Origin: Collybia mongolica
Taxonomy: Eukaryota; Basidiomycota; Agaricomycetes; Agaricales; Clitocybaceae
DNA length: 64,000 nucleotides
Assembly: GCA_013420905.1 (NCBI GenBank)
Contig: JAAXNY010000005.1
Coordinates: 3,224,001 to 3,288,000, forward strand
Direction of reading: 5' to 3'
In this document: in pieces, positions 10,330 through 22,410 of the stretch
Layout: every line of letters begins with the position of its first letter
Position numbering within the stretch: the first letter of the stretch is position 1
The notes under the pieces: generated by a model
Database searches by the model: none
What the model was told of the DNA's origin: nothing
The model's input: only the letters and a program-made list of their open reading frames with translations
Translations under genes and position numbers: made by a program

Positions 10330-12216
10330 ATGGACTCCATTATCGAAATTCAACGTCAAACTCACGAGGAGGTGGAACGTTTTGAACGAGCCCTCTATAC
10401 CCTTCTCTCTAGGAATCATTCTACTCATGAACACAATCTTCAAAATGAACACAAGGCGTCACAAGTCCTTGACCGCATCACTTCTCGGGCGTCAGCATTG
10501 CACTCCTTGTATCAGGACGAAGACGCCAGAAAACTAGAGCTGGAGGCACTATCAGCACCTGCCCAACAAAACGATCTTTCGGAATTCTATTCACGCTTGG
10601 GGAAAATTCAAGAGCACTACAATAAATACCCCGACTCGATTCCGGGGGGGTTCGACCTCGAGCTTGCTGCTCTTTTGGAAGACGTAAACCAAGACGGAGA
10701 TGATGACTACGAAGAGGAAGATCGTATGTAACTTGATCTTTTCTGTGCTGCCTATGTTTATTGCGTTCTACTCCAGCTGTCTCTTTGTTATTCTCCGGAG
10801 AGGAAGCATATGGTAAATATCTTGATCTATACGCCAACCATACGGCGTTTAACAACCTCAAAAACATTGGAAAGCGGCCTGGTTACCTTCAATACCTCGA
10901 CCTATTACTTGCGGCTCAAAACGGACCAGTCCACCAAGACTTGTCAAAAGAAACGCGTTTCACGAAGGACTATGAAACGTATGAATTCAAGTTTCAAAAC
11001 TGTATACGTACCTGATCCTTCCGTCTAACCAGTTACATCAAGAATCTTCATACTTACTTGCTCTCCTTTGCCAAGCGTACCCAGCCTCTAGTCGACGTTC
11101 AATCTCAACAAGAGACCGTAGATGAAGAGTTCAATAAGAAGTGGGAGGCTGAGGAAATTTCAGGATGGGAGGAACGCACATCGAAAGCACCCGCAGATGG
11201 TAATGGATCTTTAGGAATCTGGTGTGCACCTTGTAAGTCTCTTAAATTGTCATGTATCAGCTATCCACTCATGACTACATAATCTAGGCCAAAAACATTA
11301 TTCAAAGCAAACAGTGTATGATGCGCACCTAACATCTAAAAGACACATCAAAGCTGTGGCCAAACAGGCCTCCTCCGGGGCGCCTCCTGCTAATCCCAAT
11401 GGTGGCCCTGCTGCTCCAGCCCAATCTATAAATAATACTCAAAAGTCGTCCGCCAACTCTCGCCTACGTACGTCCGCACATCTAACCCATTTAACAACGG
11501 CGTTGCTTGTGACGCTGGTACCTACTCTTAACGAAACGAAGTCAAATGTTGAGCGACGGTTCTCTCTGACGGCTCGTGAACGTGAGCAAGAACTGATCGA
11601 CCAAGCTAAGCCTCCGCCGCCGCCCGTCAACAAGGACAATGCTGGTCCGGAAGAAGAGAATGAAGAGGAAGAACGCATTTACAATCCTCTCAAATTGCCA
11701 TTGGGGTGGGATGGGAAACCTATTCCATACTGGCTATACAAACTCCATGGACTTGGCGTCGAGTACCGATGCGAGATTTGTTCCGACCATGTGTACATGG
11801 GGAGGTAAGCCATTTGCCAAATGATTTCTTCGAACGTGGCCTCTGATTCTCCCACCTCAAGAAAAAATTTTGACAGACATTTCCAGGTATATGGCTCCAT
11901 GACTCCATAGCCTCCGTTATTAACTTTCTCCCAGGAATCCAGACATGCCTTCGGCATGCGAGCTCTGGGCCTTCCAAACACAAAACATTTCCACGAGATT
12001 ACACGCATCGAGGATGCCCTTTCCCGTTCGTCTATTTTTGCTTTCATGATTGACGCGGTATTGACATATTTCTGCTGTTTAGTTGCCGAAAGGCTTAAGC
12101 AGGAGGGACGTCACGAAATTTTCGAGCAGGAAACGATGGAGGAGTTGGAAGATGATGAGGGCAATGTTTATAATCGCAAGACGTATGAGGACCTGAAGAA
12201 GCAGGGTCTGATCTAG
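10330..12216 (+). CDS. SF3A3: Splicing factor 3A subunit 3 (SF3a60/Prp9)
   Basis: Seven exons (10330..10723, 10777..10978, 11033..11232, 11288..11804, 11862..11886, 11935..12025, 12083..12216) sum to 1,563 bases, or 520 residues (human 501, yeast Prp9 530). It starts [19 protein letters not shown], the conserved N-terminal helix. [14 protein letters not shown] and [15 protein letters not shown] follow near residues 145-180. The first zinc finger is [20 protein letters not shown] with KRH, and the second, C-terminal C2H2 has [12 protein letters not shown] then [14 protein letters not shown], split by a 25-base exon. The tail ([20 protein letters not shown]) is diagnostic. It is part of SF3a in the mature 17S U2 snRNP and works next to SF3B6, which is also in this window. 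An acidic stretch ([12 protein letters not shown]) near residue 125 is typical. Confidence 0.95.
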
Positions 12217-12302
12217 GTCTGGATTATATTACATTCATTATATTTAGAATTCTTGTACAGATTGTATTGATATCATGCTAGTATCATCCCCTGTTGTAAT
12301 GG

Positions 12303-15300
12303 TCATGTCGTGACGCCGTCATGTTCAATAGGTTTTGCTGATCGTGGTGGTGGAGGTGGTGGTTTTCGTGTTGCTTGAACTGGGGCAATGGGCGTCTGCA
12401 ATGAGAAGGCATGTGTATAGAGTTCTTCGTCCGATGAAGAGGGAGACGATGATAAGGATGAGTCAGTAAGAGAATCGAAGGGGTTTCCCATGCGGTGGTT
12501 ATGGTTCCGGAACTCAGATAGAGGTACAATACCGCCGGGATAATCTTATAATTACTTTCAGCCAATCGTTGCACATGTGTATGATGCGCTTACCTGGGCC
12601 ATCCCACCATGCTATATCATCGGAACTCGGCGGTGGGACTATAATATTCCACGGGTAACGGAACTGTTATGGATATTAAAAAAAGATCGACTGACGTTCT
12701 GCATAGTCAGCAGGCAAAACTAATGCTGCCAGTTTTTCATCAAGCTTTTCTCCCGGACCAGTGGAGGTTATACTCTCGATTAGTAGACGAGATAACGCAG
12801 CTCGCTTGATAGCATCAATGACGCGAACTTCAGCCCGGAAGGCAGCATAAACTGTTAAAAGTTCGATCATTGGCATTTTAGTCCAGATTATTGTTACAGG
12901 AGGCCGAACCTGGCTTGTGATCTGAGCCCCGTAATTCTGATCTTGAGTAAACAGAAAGGTCCAGCTTTTCTCCGCGGTATAGGATACGATCTGGATGATG
13001 ATTAAATCATGTATTGGCTCCACCTTGATATGTACTTACCCGTCCACGCTGGAATCCGCATCTTTTCGCTTGTGTCATAGTTGTCCGTGCCGAAATCATA
13101 GCGGTAAGTAGGCCGGAATAGCAACGGTCCCTCGGAGTAACTTGCGAAGGCCGCCCCCGTATCAATCGCTTGCTTCAGCTTACTCCTGGTGAATATAAAA
13201 ACACGAGGAAGATGAGAAGCCAAAAACCTGGTCGGCTGCGAGCAAAGCATCAAAGTTATCAGCCTCCACCAGTGCCCTGGCCGTGTCGTTATCAAGGTCA
13301 AGACGGTAATTTACGTCCCCAAGCCATATTACATTACTACACAGTATTCAGATTGGCTCCAAAGAGGGAACAAAAACATACTCATGACTGGAAATAGTCT
13401 TGCCTTTTTGAAAATGAAGTCCATTGGCAATGGTCCTGTAATCTGCATTTCGTTCTTCGACATTGGAATGTCCGGCAGCCAGGTGCGCCGTCAGGAAACA
13501 AAAGCTGGTGTCGTGGTATTCCAAACGGATGCCTACAGCACCTTTGTTCCCAGACATACCTCGTAGACCAGTCTGTTAGGAATTGATAAATAGTTACATT
13601 AGAATTTGTTAATGAGTAGCCATACTTTGCGTGATGTCGCCTCCACATTCCGAATGATGGGCGTTAAATCTGCCCGAACGAATACGAGTAACGCAGTTCC
13701 AACTAACTGGATTCCCACGTTACCAGGTGTGACTGTACATGCGGGGAACGCTTACTTGTTCACTCCTGAGGAGCACATACTTAATTTTTTTGTTAGGACG
13801 ACGGTCCAGGTTGTCGAGTATCCTGGATTCCCAAATTCGCCTGGATTCATCTCGTTAGTGTATTCTCACAAAAGACAAAGGATATCCGCGCCGTTTTTCT
13901 GGGTCGGTTTGGACGATCTGCTGAGCTGTTAAAGGTACAATTTCCTGGAAGCCAAGGACTAACATATCAGGGCTGATCGCGTAAGCTTCAAAATAATTGC
14001 AAAATGCAGTCATACGTACTCGCTAATGCCTGTTCAACATAGAGTGAGCCCAAATACAAGTGATAAAACATTAGCTTTACTATGTCGGGGGAATAGCCAA
14101 GGTAGTAGCGACTCGGACGGGGGCTGAAATGAAAGGTTCATACAAGTTACGAACAAGGGGAGGGGAAGGCAACTCACTCTACCATTGACGTTCCATGTTC
14201 CTACAAAGATGGTACAGTTTTTCGCCGTAGAATATTCGGATTGCCTGATATATATGGTAAAAAATACCATGCAAATGGAGAATGGCGAGAGGCACACCGT
14301 TGGTCCAAGATAACACGAACGGAATCGTGAATAGGGTCAAAGATCCTAACAGGACGCTGGTTGCTCAGGTTGCCCTGGTCAAATCAGTCAACTAGCCTTC
14401 CTTTTCAGATAAGTTCAAACAAACCAGAAACATGTCAATGGCTACTTGTTTCCCTTTGTCTTGGAAATTATTGATATATGCTCGCGAAACGCTCTTGGTG
14501 GCGTCCGACAAGACGCCTATGGAATGACCAGGGGTAAACATGACGAAGTTATAAGGCAAACATTGGACCTCACCGGCAAGTGTTCTTTTCCCACTTCGAG
14601 TAAAACTGGTATTCAAAGCGCCCGTCCCAGCGTATATTCTAGATAGAGCATCCCCGTTTTCAGCCCAAAGTTCCCGATGGTGGGACCACAAGGAATTTGA
14701 TTGTATCCATTCGCGGCGGACGAGTGCGAGGTATTGTTCTAGCGTTGTACGGGACAGAATGTCTTGTACAAAATTGGTACGATCGAGACTGGATAATGCA
14801 AGAAATCAATCATTGACCATGAACTATGAGAAGTCAAGGTGCGCACCAATCTAGACAATTCGTTCTAAAAACGCCCTTCTGATCCGTGACAATCTCATCG
14901 GTGGCAGCATCGCACATCGAAAACCCAAATCTATCCACATGATCTACTATTGAATCAAGACGTCTATGGATGTAGGTTAATGGTAAGCATACGCAGAATG
15001 TCGCAATGACACACCTTATATCCCTTATAACACTATCATGACCACCAATTCTCACAGCATTATGAAAATCAAACTGTGTAATGCCTAAATCTTCCCCAAT
15101 GGCACTCCGTGCTATCTGTAAATGTCTGCCATAAGCTGTTGTTAACGAAGCTTCATTTTCTTTGGTTCCGAGGAGGTTGATGGCATGTGTGGCTCCATAC
15201 TCTTCCATTAACTGTACAAAATGTCGCTCAAACGCAGGCTGTGAAGCCTGGGGACGTGTGATCTGAATGCGCTGACCAAAAGTTTGCAAGCCTTGCTGTT

Positions 15301-16462
15301 CCCAAAACACTACAAATTGCATTTTATTAAGATCAATTGTGTATTTAAGATGAAGTACATACAGGGGACACTTCCACGAACTTGTACATAACTAACACAA
15401 TGCTGGTCGGTGCTGAAGACCGTCTCGGTCTGACAGCGCCTCAGAGAGAGCCCAAGACCGACAAATGGAATTACTCACTTCGACAAAGTTAGCAGTATTC
15501 CCATCATCGTCAACGCCACGGGTATTGAACCGGGTGCCAGCTCGTTTGTACCCTAGTCTGGATATTAGGGAAAGCGTAGCAATAGTGGGTGACCCATCGG
15601 TCGGAGGAGCCGGTAAAGGCATGGTGAAGACCCCGACGTAGCCCTGTATCGCCAAGATCTAAAAAGCGTTGGGTTGTGTTGCGAGATGCCGTACGGCGAC
15701 TACGCACAATAAACTGACAGTTGTCCAGATCCTCGCGTTCATGGGGTTCCAATCGTTCCCGGAAATCTAGTAAGCTTCGGACAATGTATTCATTCCAAAC
15801 GAAACGTTCATCGAAAGTTCCAATATCCTTTGTAGATGATGGTTCCCGAGACAAACGAACTGCGAGCCTTGACGAAAGATCCCAAGGAGAATCGAACGCA
15901 TAATAGAAGGACCCAGACGACAGGATTTTCGTTAACGGCAAACATGGGTGTTCGAAGATCTGCGGTGCAGCTGTAGGTTGCGTGTAAACGTCTCTAGTCA
16001 TGGATAAATCGACTGCATCTGGTCCAACCAAACTATCAGCGACGATAGAAATATCATCCCATATTGAAGAGGTCAGGCTGTAGAATGAGACTTCATGAAT
16101 CCTGGCCACAGACTCGGGATTCATCCCAGAGGGTCTAGTGTTCCCCACTTCGGTTGCACTTGTGACAAGGGCTAAGAAGATATCTAAAACACGATGGTAA
16201 GAGCAAAAGCAAGTGAGGATGAGCGAGAATGAATACCGTTCTCAATGGAAATTAACCCAAGGCAACCTTTGACGACTCTACTTGTAAGACGGATAATATT
16301 TGTGAGGTCGATTTCATCCTTGGGCAGAAACTCCACCACCGCTTGTGAGCCAGCTTCTCCAGCTCGAAACACGAGGGCCCGTCGAGGCCTACCTAGCCTT
16401 TCATCATGCGAGCTCGTAACGAGATATAATACACGGGGGTTGTTGCCAAGATAGAGATACAT
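12303..16462 (-). CDS. Synaptojanin-type phosphoinositide phosphatase (Sac1 + 5-phosphatase)
   Basis: A multi-exon minus-strand gene starting MYLYLGNNPRVLYLVTSS. The N-terminal Sac1 domain includes the block with FDSPWDLSSRLA, FVWNEYIVRSLLDFRERL, SLISRLGYKRAGTRFNTRGV and FVVFWEQQGLQTFGQRIQIT. Its CX5R(T) active site, NCLDCLDRTN, is split by an intron near 14840. The C-terminal inositol 5-phosphatase domain has FVGTWNVNGR, MSGNKGAVGIRL, the metal/substrate motif WLGDVNYRLDLDND (near 13310) and RIPAWT (near 13045). The protein ends in a Pro-rich, acidic/Ser tail (TRKPPPPPPRSAKP). This is the fungal Inp51/52/53 architecture, acting on PI(4,5)P2 and PI4P at the plasma membrane and endosomes. The exact paralogue cannot be assigned by eye. 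Confidence 0.9.
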
Positions 16463-17194
16463 GACTCTTGGCCTCTGGAAAACCGTCAGTCAGTCCGGCA
16501 TGGTGAGCTCTGCCGGGTCTGTTTGGCAACAGTAGCCGTTCACAACAGTATTGGATGTTAACATGGACTTGCAACTTTGTTTAAAGTTTCCATGTTCATT
16601 GGTATTGTCCCAGAGGTGATTTTAAACCTTCAAATTTTGCTTGTATACGGGAATTAAATCCTCAACCCTCCTCATGGGTACATTTAAAGACAAGATGCAA
16701 AATCTTGGAATACTTGCATGCGAGAGCACCAGCTACCAGCAACATAAGTCTACAAATCAGAAACAAACGAGTATTCGTTACTAGGAGGTGTAGGTATATC
16801 GTATCTATGAGGGATCGGACCCCGATATAGGTCGGTGTGGATACTGAGGCTGATGTTTTGCAAAACCCAAAACGTGGAAACACCAACAACCCTGATCAAA
16901 CATACTCCCATCATCATTAAATGCGCACTGGCGTAGGGGGGAGCCTCAAGACAAAAAGGGGTTCTGAGCATATGGCTCAGTGGCTTCTTTGGATGGACAC
17001 ACACTTGTCCTCTTGATTTCCACGTTGGGAGGATGTTGGAAGACGATGTTGGAGAAATTTAAAGTCATTCTTTCTGAATGTGACCAGAGATATGTTTATT
17101 AAAAATGAGCACCACTACAGTCCCTCACCCTAACAGTTATAATGCTTGTAGATAGCTGAACCCATGCACTAAAAGAACCATGTCAACTCAAAAA
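16463..17194. other. Intergenic, 730 bases, no gene seen
   Basis: It lies between the synaptojanin-type gene start and the M35 protease stop. Only shadow-sized frames occur. A predicted transcript start for the phosphatase gene would fall here. Confidence 0.5.
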
Positions 17195-18514
17195 TCAAAG
17201 CCAGGGCGACGAATAACACACTCGATAATTATCAGCATTGTTGCGCTTGTCGGCCACACTCAATGAGGCAGTTACGGAGCAGCCGTACCCGAGGTCCGAT
17301 GTACCTGATGTAGCATGGGACAGCTGTGATGCCATGTATGTTAGTCTTAATCGAGCAGTGGTTGGAAGATACGGACTTCGTGCAGGATAACACCACCTTT
17401 GCTTGATGTGGTCGAATCGAACCCACCTGCGTAAAAAAAGTGAGATTCATGGAGTGAGATGCGATGATGAGCAGCGTACCAGTGCAAATGCTAGGTGTAC
17501 TTCCGACGGCGGTGAAGAATATATCACAAGTATAAATCTAGACAGTGGCTCAGCCTCGTGAAACATAATGTCAGTGGGGACACCCACATCACTTCCTACG
17601 ATATTTCCACCACTAGTGTATAACAGGGTGTATGCAATTACGCCACCAGATCCACCACAGATACCGGCAGGATCAGTACATGAGATTCTGGCAAATATTA
17701 TCAGTTTTCATCCTTGGAGAGTGAAAAAATAACATACATGCGAGTTCCAGACGAGGACAAGTCACCTGCGATAATGTCGTGGCGATACCAGATATCATCT
17801 TGTGAGTTTCCGCCAAAATAAGTATTGAATTCCGACGAGGTAGGGTGAGTTCGGATGTCAGTAGCTGCACCACCAGCAAGTGCGCGAGCGGATGCCAGAG
17901 CGTCGGCAATGACTTGACGTCTGCCACCATCAGAGCAGCTAGGTGTAGAAAGTCGACGTTGGAGACCCATGAATGAACGTTTCGCGACGTCCCTAGTCAC
18001 AGCAATGTCGACAGGAGTAGAAAGAGCTTCTACAATGGGGGTATCGGGACCAGTCTGGAAGTAAGTGTTGGCGTCGAAGGAGAATGTACCTGTGCCGAAT
18101 GACTCGAAGTCATATGTGGCGCCGAAGCCAGTATGATTTACGGCTACTGATCCACCGGCGGGAATGGTGGTATAGACACCTTCAGCACTAAGGTCGTATG
18201 TTGCCTAGATACACATTAACCAATGAGCAAACGGTGGTTGAAAGAGAGGGGAGGCATACACGTATACCGGAGAACAGGAGTTGGTCGCCTTTGCGAGAAA
18301 CGGTGAACGATTTGGTTGCGGAGGGGTCCAAGATGTTATTTTTAGCAATAACCCGGATGTCCGACTTGGTGGGATTGGTAACAACCGCGGAGATGACAAT
18401 GTCGTTGACAGAGTCCACTGAAGTTGAAACTGCCTTCACAGATACCTTCAAGTCGCCAGCTGATAGGCCTAGGGCTGCCGCCACGAAGCTAAGCAAGATA
18501 CTTGAACGGAACAT
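17195..18514 (-). CDS. Secreted M35 metalloendopeptidase (deuterolysin/peptidyl-Lys type)
   Basis: Six exons (18260..18514, 17738..18204, 17588..17687, 17480..17537, 17377..17426, 17195..17323) give 352 residues. The start MFRSSILLSFVAAALGLSA is a signal peptide. A ~165-residue beta-rich propeptide follows. The mature region begins near CSDGGRRQVIADALASARAL and contains FNTYFGG, which is typical of M35. The aspzincin zinc motif HELSH is built across the last intron (17324..17376), which cuts between HE and LSH. It is followed by GTSDLGYGC, giving the third ligand Asp, and then NNADNYRVCY at the end. These features fit the deuterolysin/GfMEP-like family secreted by wood and litter fungi; substrate preference is not known from sequence. 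Confidence 0.9.
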
Positions 18515-19469
18515 GCTGAATAGTGTTATGTGCGCAAGAGTTGGAATCCTGCAGTTTTCCTCTTTGATTCCTCTTTTTAACTTGTGTCCCGGATCGTAAG
18601 CCATACGATTTCTAACAGTCAGAAAGCCATTTCAGGTCCACTGTCATGCCTCCAGATGCTAGAATATCACCGCTTAGAATGGACCAACATGAACAAGTAG
18701 ACAGCATGACGATAACTCTACCTACTATCACCGAGAGAAGTCTGAAGAGATCTCAAATCAAAGGCATAAAAACATCACGAGACTCCTCCCTCCATGTGCC
18801 TAACACGCGGGTATCGAGTAAATTTTTTGGTAGGCTACAAAGGCTACGCACCTGCCCGCATGCCTCCACAGTCAGCAGGCCAACCAAACATAAAATAAAG
18901 CGTAAAACAGGCGCAGATTTGATTTCGGGAGCGATGGAAGTGCTCATGAGTCAATTGAATGTTCCATATCTCTTCCCAGAGTCCGTGGATGGCTACAAGG
19001 AAGCATAGTCGGGGCCTTCCTGAGAAGCGCAAATGTGAGCCCACCATGCGCCCTGTTCAACGTTAATGCTATGCCTATGTTTGGTACATGACAAATTGGT
19101 CGGTGGGATATGTGTTTGGTGTGATTGGGCTCCTTATTGGGGGTGAACAGAACAGAAGATACGTTTGTCGGGGATATAGTTGGAAACGGGTCAAGAAAAT
19201 TTCGCGAAACATTGCTATCAAGGTTGGTCTATGCTACACTCATGACCCCGGTTTATTTATTTGAGTTCGCTATCAAGAATGGTGAGTTTTAGCCCCGAGG
19301 TTAAATTTGCCGTGACCGTCAGGAAAAGGGGAGGTATGGATGGGTACGTACATCATATGACCGAAAGTGATGGTGGTCGGGTTTCAAATGCCTCGCCATC
19401 ATTCCAGTACTAAGTAATCGCACGTGTTCCCAGACTGACCAATGTACACAGTACATACAATCCCATCCA
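18515..19469. other. Intergenic, 955 bases
   Basis: It holds the upstream region of the M35 gene and the 3' flank of SVP26. A 120-codon open frame at 18646..19008 has no recognisable features and I do not call it. Confidence 0.5.
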
Positions 19470-20637
19470 TCATCTATTTCGTAGCATGCTGTCGTCGTCT
19501 ATAACGCCAGAACTAGAACTCCTTCTCAGACCTAGCCCTACTGTGTCGCCAGAGAGGCCTGATGTGGCACCTGTTTGCCTCCGAATCGGTGTAACCCGTC
19601 GAGGTGGGGTATTGAGTTGGAAATTTTGATGGGACGGTGCATGTGCATCCAGTTCTTGATGCCTGGGTCCAGGGGAGCGCGGAGGTGACATCGCGCTAAA
19701 CCTAGATATAGAAGGAGAAGGAGGAGGAAGGGGCGACCGCGGCGGGTTAGGGGAATGAGGTGCGAGGAGGCCTTCAGAAGTATTTTTTCGAGATAACCTG
19801 GGGCGCATGCTAGGAAGTCCGTCAAATGATAACAGTGATCGGAAAAGTGAAACACGGGTTTGGGCGAATTGCACTGAAGATGATCCTGAGGGAGAGCCGG
19901 GTTCGGCTAACACGACAAGATTTAGAGTACAGTCCCGAAATAGGAGAAGAGGAAGCACCTGCAGAGACTGGTAGTGCATTGTCGTTTGCACTCAGGCTCA
20001 AAAAAAGAAATAAAGGGGCAAGCCAGACGCAAATTCCGAAGAAAGACGCAATCTCTGAAAATCCGTGTACATTTGGTACGGGTCCTCGATAAGTCCTTAG
20101 TTGTCTTGCTTCTTGCGTTACACGAGAAAAATAAAAGAACCAGAGGAAGTGGTCGGCTATGACAAACGTGCAGGAAGCCAGGAATGAGATGGACGTCAAG
20201 GATATGGTGGGCCATGTGGCTGAGAAATGTTGTAGATAGACGACATGACATACGATTGAGAACGCCGTTTGGGCAAGAGGAAGAGAGTCCGAGAAGTAGA
20301 TAATGATGTGGAGAAATATTATGACCTGATGGAATTGATTCAGCGCGTCGAACGAACTGTGGAGTTTGACGAGTACCCACATATATGCCTCTTTGTCCGA
20401 TCGTTTTAGCCAGACGAGAATGCTCCTCAATAAGCTCTGAGACATACAGCAGTCCACTTGCTGTAGAGAAGTGAGCATAGTTAGAATAGAGAGGAAATCG
20501 AAATTCGACTAACCAAGTGAGAGTGTGACGAAGGCAAATGCAGCTAGAATAGCAGCATAACTGTAGAAATATTAGCTCAACAACGGGCGTTGAAGTACGT
20601 CTAAGGAAACAAACCTAATGTAGTACAGGAGGCCCAT
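19470..20637 (-). CDS. SVP26: SVP26/TEX261-family ER-Golgi membrane protein
   Basis: A minus-strand gene whose first exon is only 23 bases (20615..20637, MGLLYYI). The assembled protein runs through SYAAILAAFAFVTLSL, ASGLLYVSELIEEHSRLAKT, IIFLHIIIYFSDSLPL, SLTSISFLASCTFVIADHFL, and FSEIASFFGICVWLAPLFLF followed by LSLSANDNALP. These give about four to five membrane spans and match the SVP26/TEX261 family, cargo receptors that sort type II membrane glycosyltransferases into COPII vesicles. The introns are short; one separates GIY from VIIFLH. A Ser/Pro/Arg-rich cytosolic tail of ~165 residues (RSPLPPPSPSISRF, TPPRRVTPIRRQ) extends beyond the usual family end. It shares a 196-base promoter with DID2. 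Confidence 0.88.
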
Positions 20638-20833
20638 GGAATACTATGGCTTATAAGGTCCTCTTTGAGCGGAGGGGGTCAGAACGGGATTTTTCCTCGA
20701 CGACATTGAAGAGTCGCGTCCGAACGCACGTGGCGATTGATGGATCACATGCATTACTCGCATCCTGACAACCGAGCCAAATCTATCCTCTTCACCGCAG
20801 GCATCGTCCAGTCTTCAAGCTTCATACCCGATC
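20638..20833. promoter_or_regulatory. Divergent SVP26/DID2 promoter
   Basis: 196 bases lie between the two start codons. The interval contains an EBS-like GAGCGGAGGGGG stretch near 20667 and CACGTG-related CACGTGG near 20728. Function is inferred only from position. Confidence 0.6.
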
Positions 20834-21689
20834 ATGAGCAATCTTGAGAGTGAGCAAAGATGCAACTTATCGTCTTATGCGCTAATGTCCAATAGAAACT
20901 TTATTTCAACTCAAAGCAAGTCTAAACTCGAGTATTCCACATCTATGCCATCATTAATCTCGAGTCTCGACATAAGTTCACAGCAAAGACTCTCAACCGA
21001 CAGGCCAAGAAGGCCCAGAAAGACGAGAATTCAGAGAAATCTCGCTTAAAAAAGGTATATACTCGTTAATTAATTCCGATTTCCTCAGGTTGACCCATTT
21101 CATGCAAAACCCAGGCGCTACAACAGGGCAATAACGAAGGGGCCCGGATATATGCCTCTAATGCGATTCGGAAGAAGAGTGAAGCACTAAACCTCCTCAG
21201 ACTATCTAGCCGTATAGACGCTGTTGCCAGTCGTGTGGAGACTGCTGTGACGATGCGGCAAGTGACTGGCAACATGACGTCTGTCGTTCGAGGGATGGAT
21301 AAGGCCATGGAAAACATGAACCTGGAACGGGTAAGAATAATAGCAGCTCTTAGCAAGCCCCTTATCCATTCCATGTCTCTATCGTTCAATTAACCACCGC
21401 TGAACAGATATCCCTCGTAATGGATAAATTCGAATCTCAGTTCTCCGATCTGGATGTTCAAACGTCCTACATGGAAGACGCAATGTCCTCCACCACCGCT
21501 GTATCAACGCCCCAAGACCAAATTGACCATTTACTTCGCCAGACGGCGGAAGAGGCCAATATTGAACTCCAGCAGGATCTGGCTTCGAAAGATATGGATG
21601 GTGTCGCGGACCTTAATACGCGGGAGAAGGTCGGGGAGGAAGATGCGAAGCTCGCTGAGAGACTACGGGCATTGAGACCTGCAACGTAG
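20834..21689 (+). CDS. DID2: ESCRT-III-associated protein DID2/CHMP1
   Basis: Five exons (20834..20849, 20896..20915, 20977..21054, 21115..21330, 21408..21689) give 203 residues (yeast Did2 has 204). The protein reads [90 protein letters not shown], and ends [17 protein letters not shown], which is the MIM1 helix that binds Vps4 MIT domains. It is a charged helical Snf7-fold protein that recruits Vps4 to endosomal ESCRT-III. The two-exon start (16 + 20 bases) is needed to make the N-terminus. The intron 20916..20976 is GC-AG (GCAAGT donor). A second acceptor is possible inside 21055..21114, but only the one used here keeps the frame and the family sequence. Confidence 0.93.
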
Positions 21690-22410
21690 GGCTTGGGTGG
21701 TATGGTTGCTCACGATTGTACAACTATCAGGGTTGATATTTATGTTTTCAATTTCTTTGACTTTTTTCTTACGCAATGTGGGACTGAAGCGTTCTTGTGC
21801 CATGTACAACGTTACGTATAAATGTGCATACATTAATCATCTATGTTCGACATACATATAACAAACATTAATAAGTAGAACTATCGGGTTGGCATCAAAA
21901 ATGTAGGATGATGGTTATGAGAGGAGTATCGGGGTTGAAGTCATAGAATACGTTAGGGAACGGTGTTGATATAGAGAGAATTGCAAAGATGAGCGTGTTC
22001 TATGTGATGTGAAGGGAATAAGGTCGTGATCAAAGGCATAAAAAGGTCGAATGCCACATAAACAGGATGTAAAGTAATACACAAATAAATGTTGGCTTGA
22101 AAGTTGGGGTGGTAAAATAAAGGGATGTAACCCAAAAGAACCAGAATGAACAGGCACCAAAACCCAAAAAAAAGAGCGAGCAGAAGATCATAATCTAGGG
22201 CGAAGAAGGGAAGAGACCCCATTGTCGGATACTAGGAGAAAAGTTGTTTCCGTTTCCATCCACATAAGGGAGTGGATTTGAATGAACAGACAGGGTAAAT
22301 TGTTGAAAGGAGGAAAGGAAGGAGCTCATTTTCTTCGTGTGGAGAAGAGTATAGGCCGTGTGATGTAAGTGCTTAATTGTGTGTGTCCTGTAGGTTGGCG
22401 GGTATAGCTA
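21690..22410. other. Intergenic between convergent genes, 720 bases
   Basis: AT-rich 3' flank shared by DID2 and the disordered-protein gene. Only shadow-sized frames occur. Confidence 0.5.

Noticed and set aside
18646..19008. 120-codon open frame between the M35 gene and SVP26
   Set aside because: No motif, no recognisable family, basic scattered composition; overlapping frames on the other strand are equally long.
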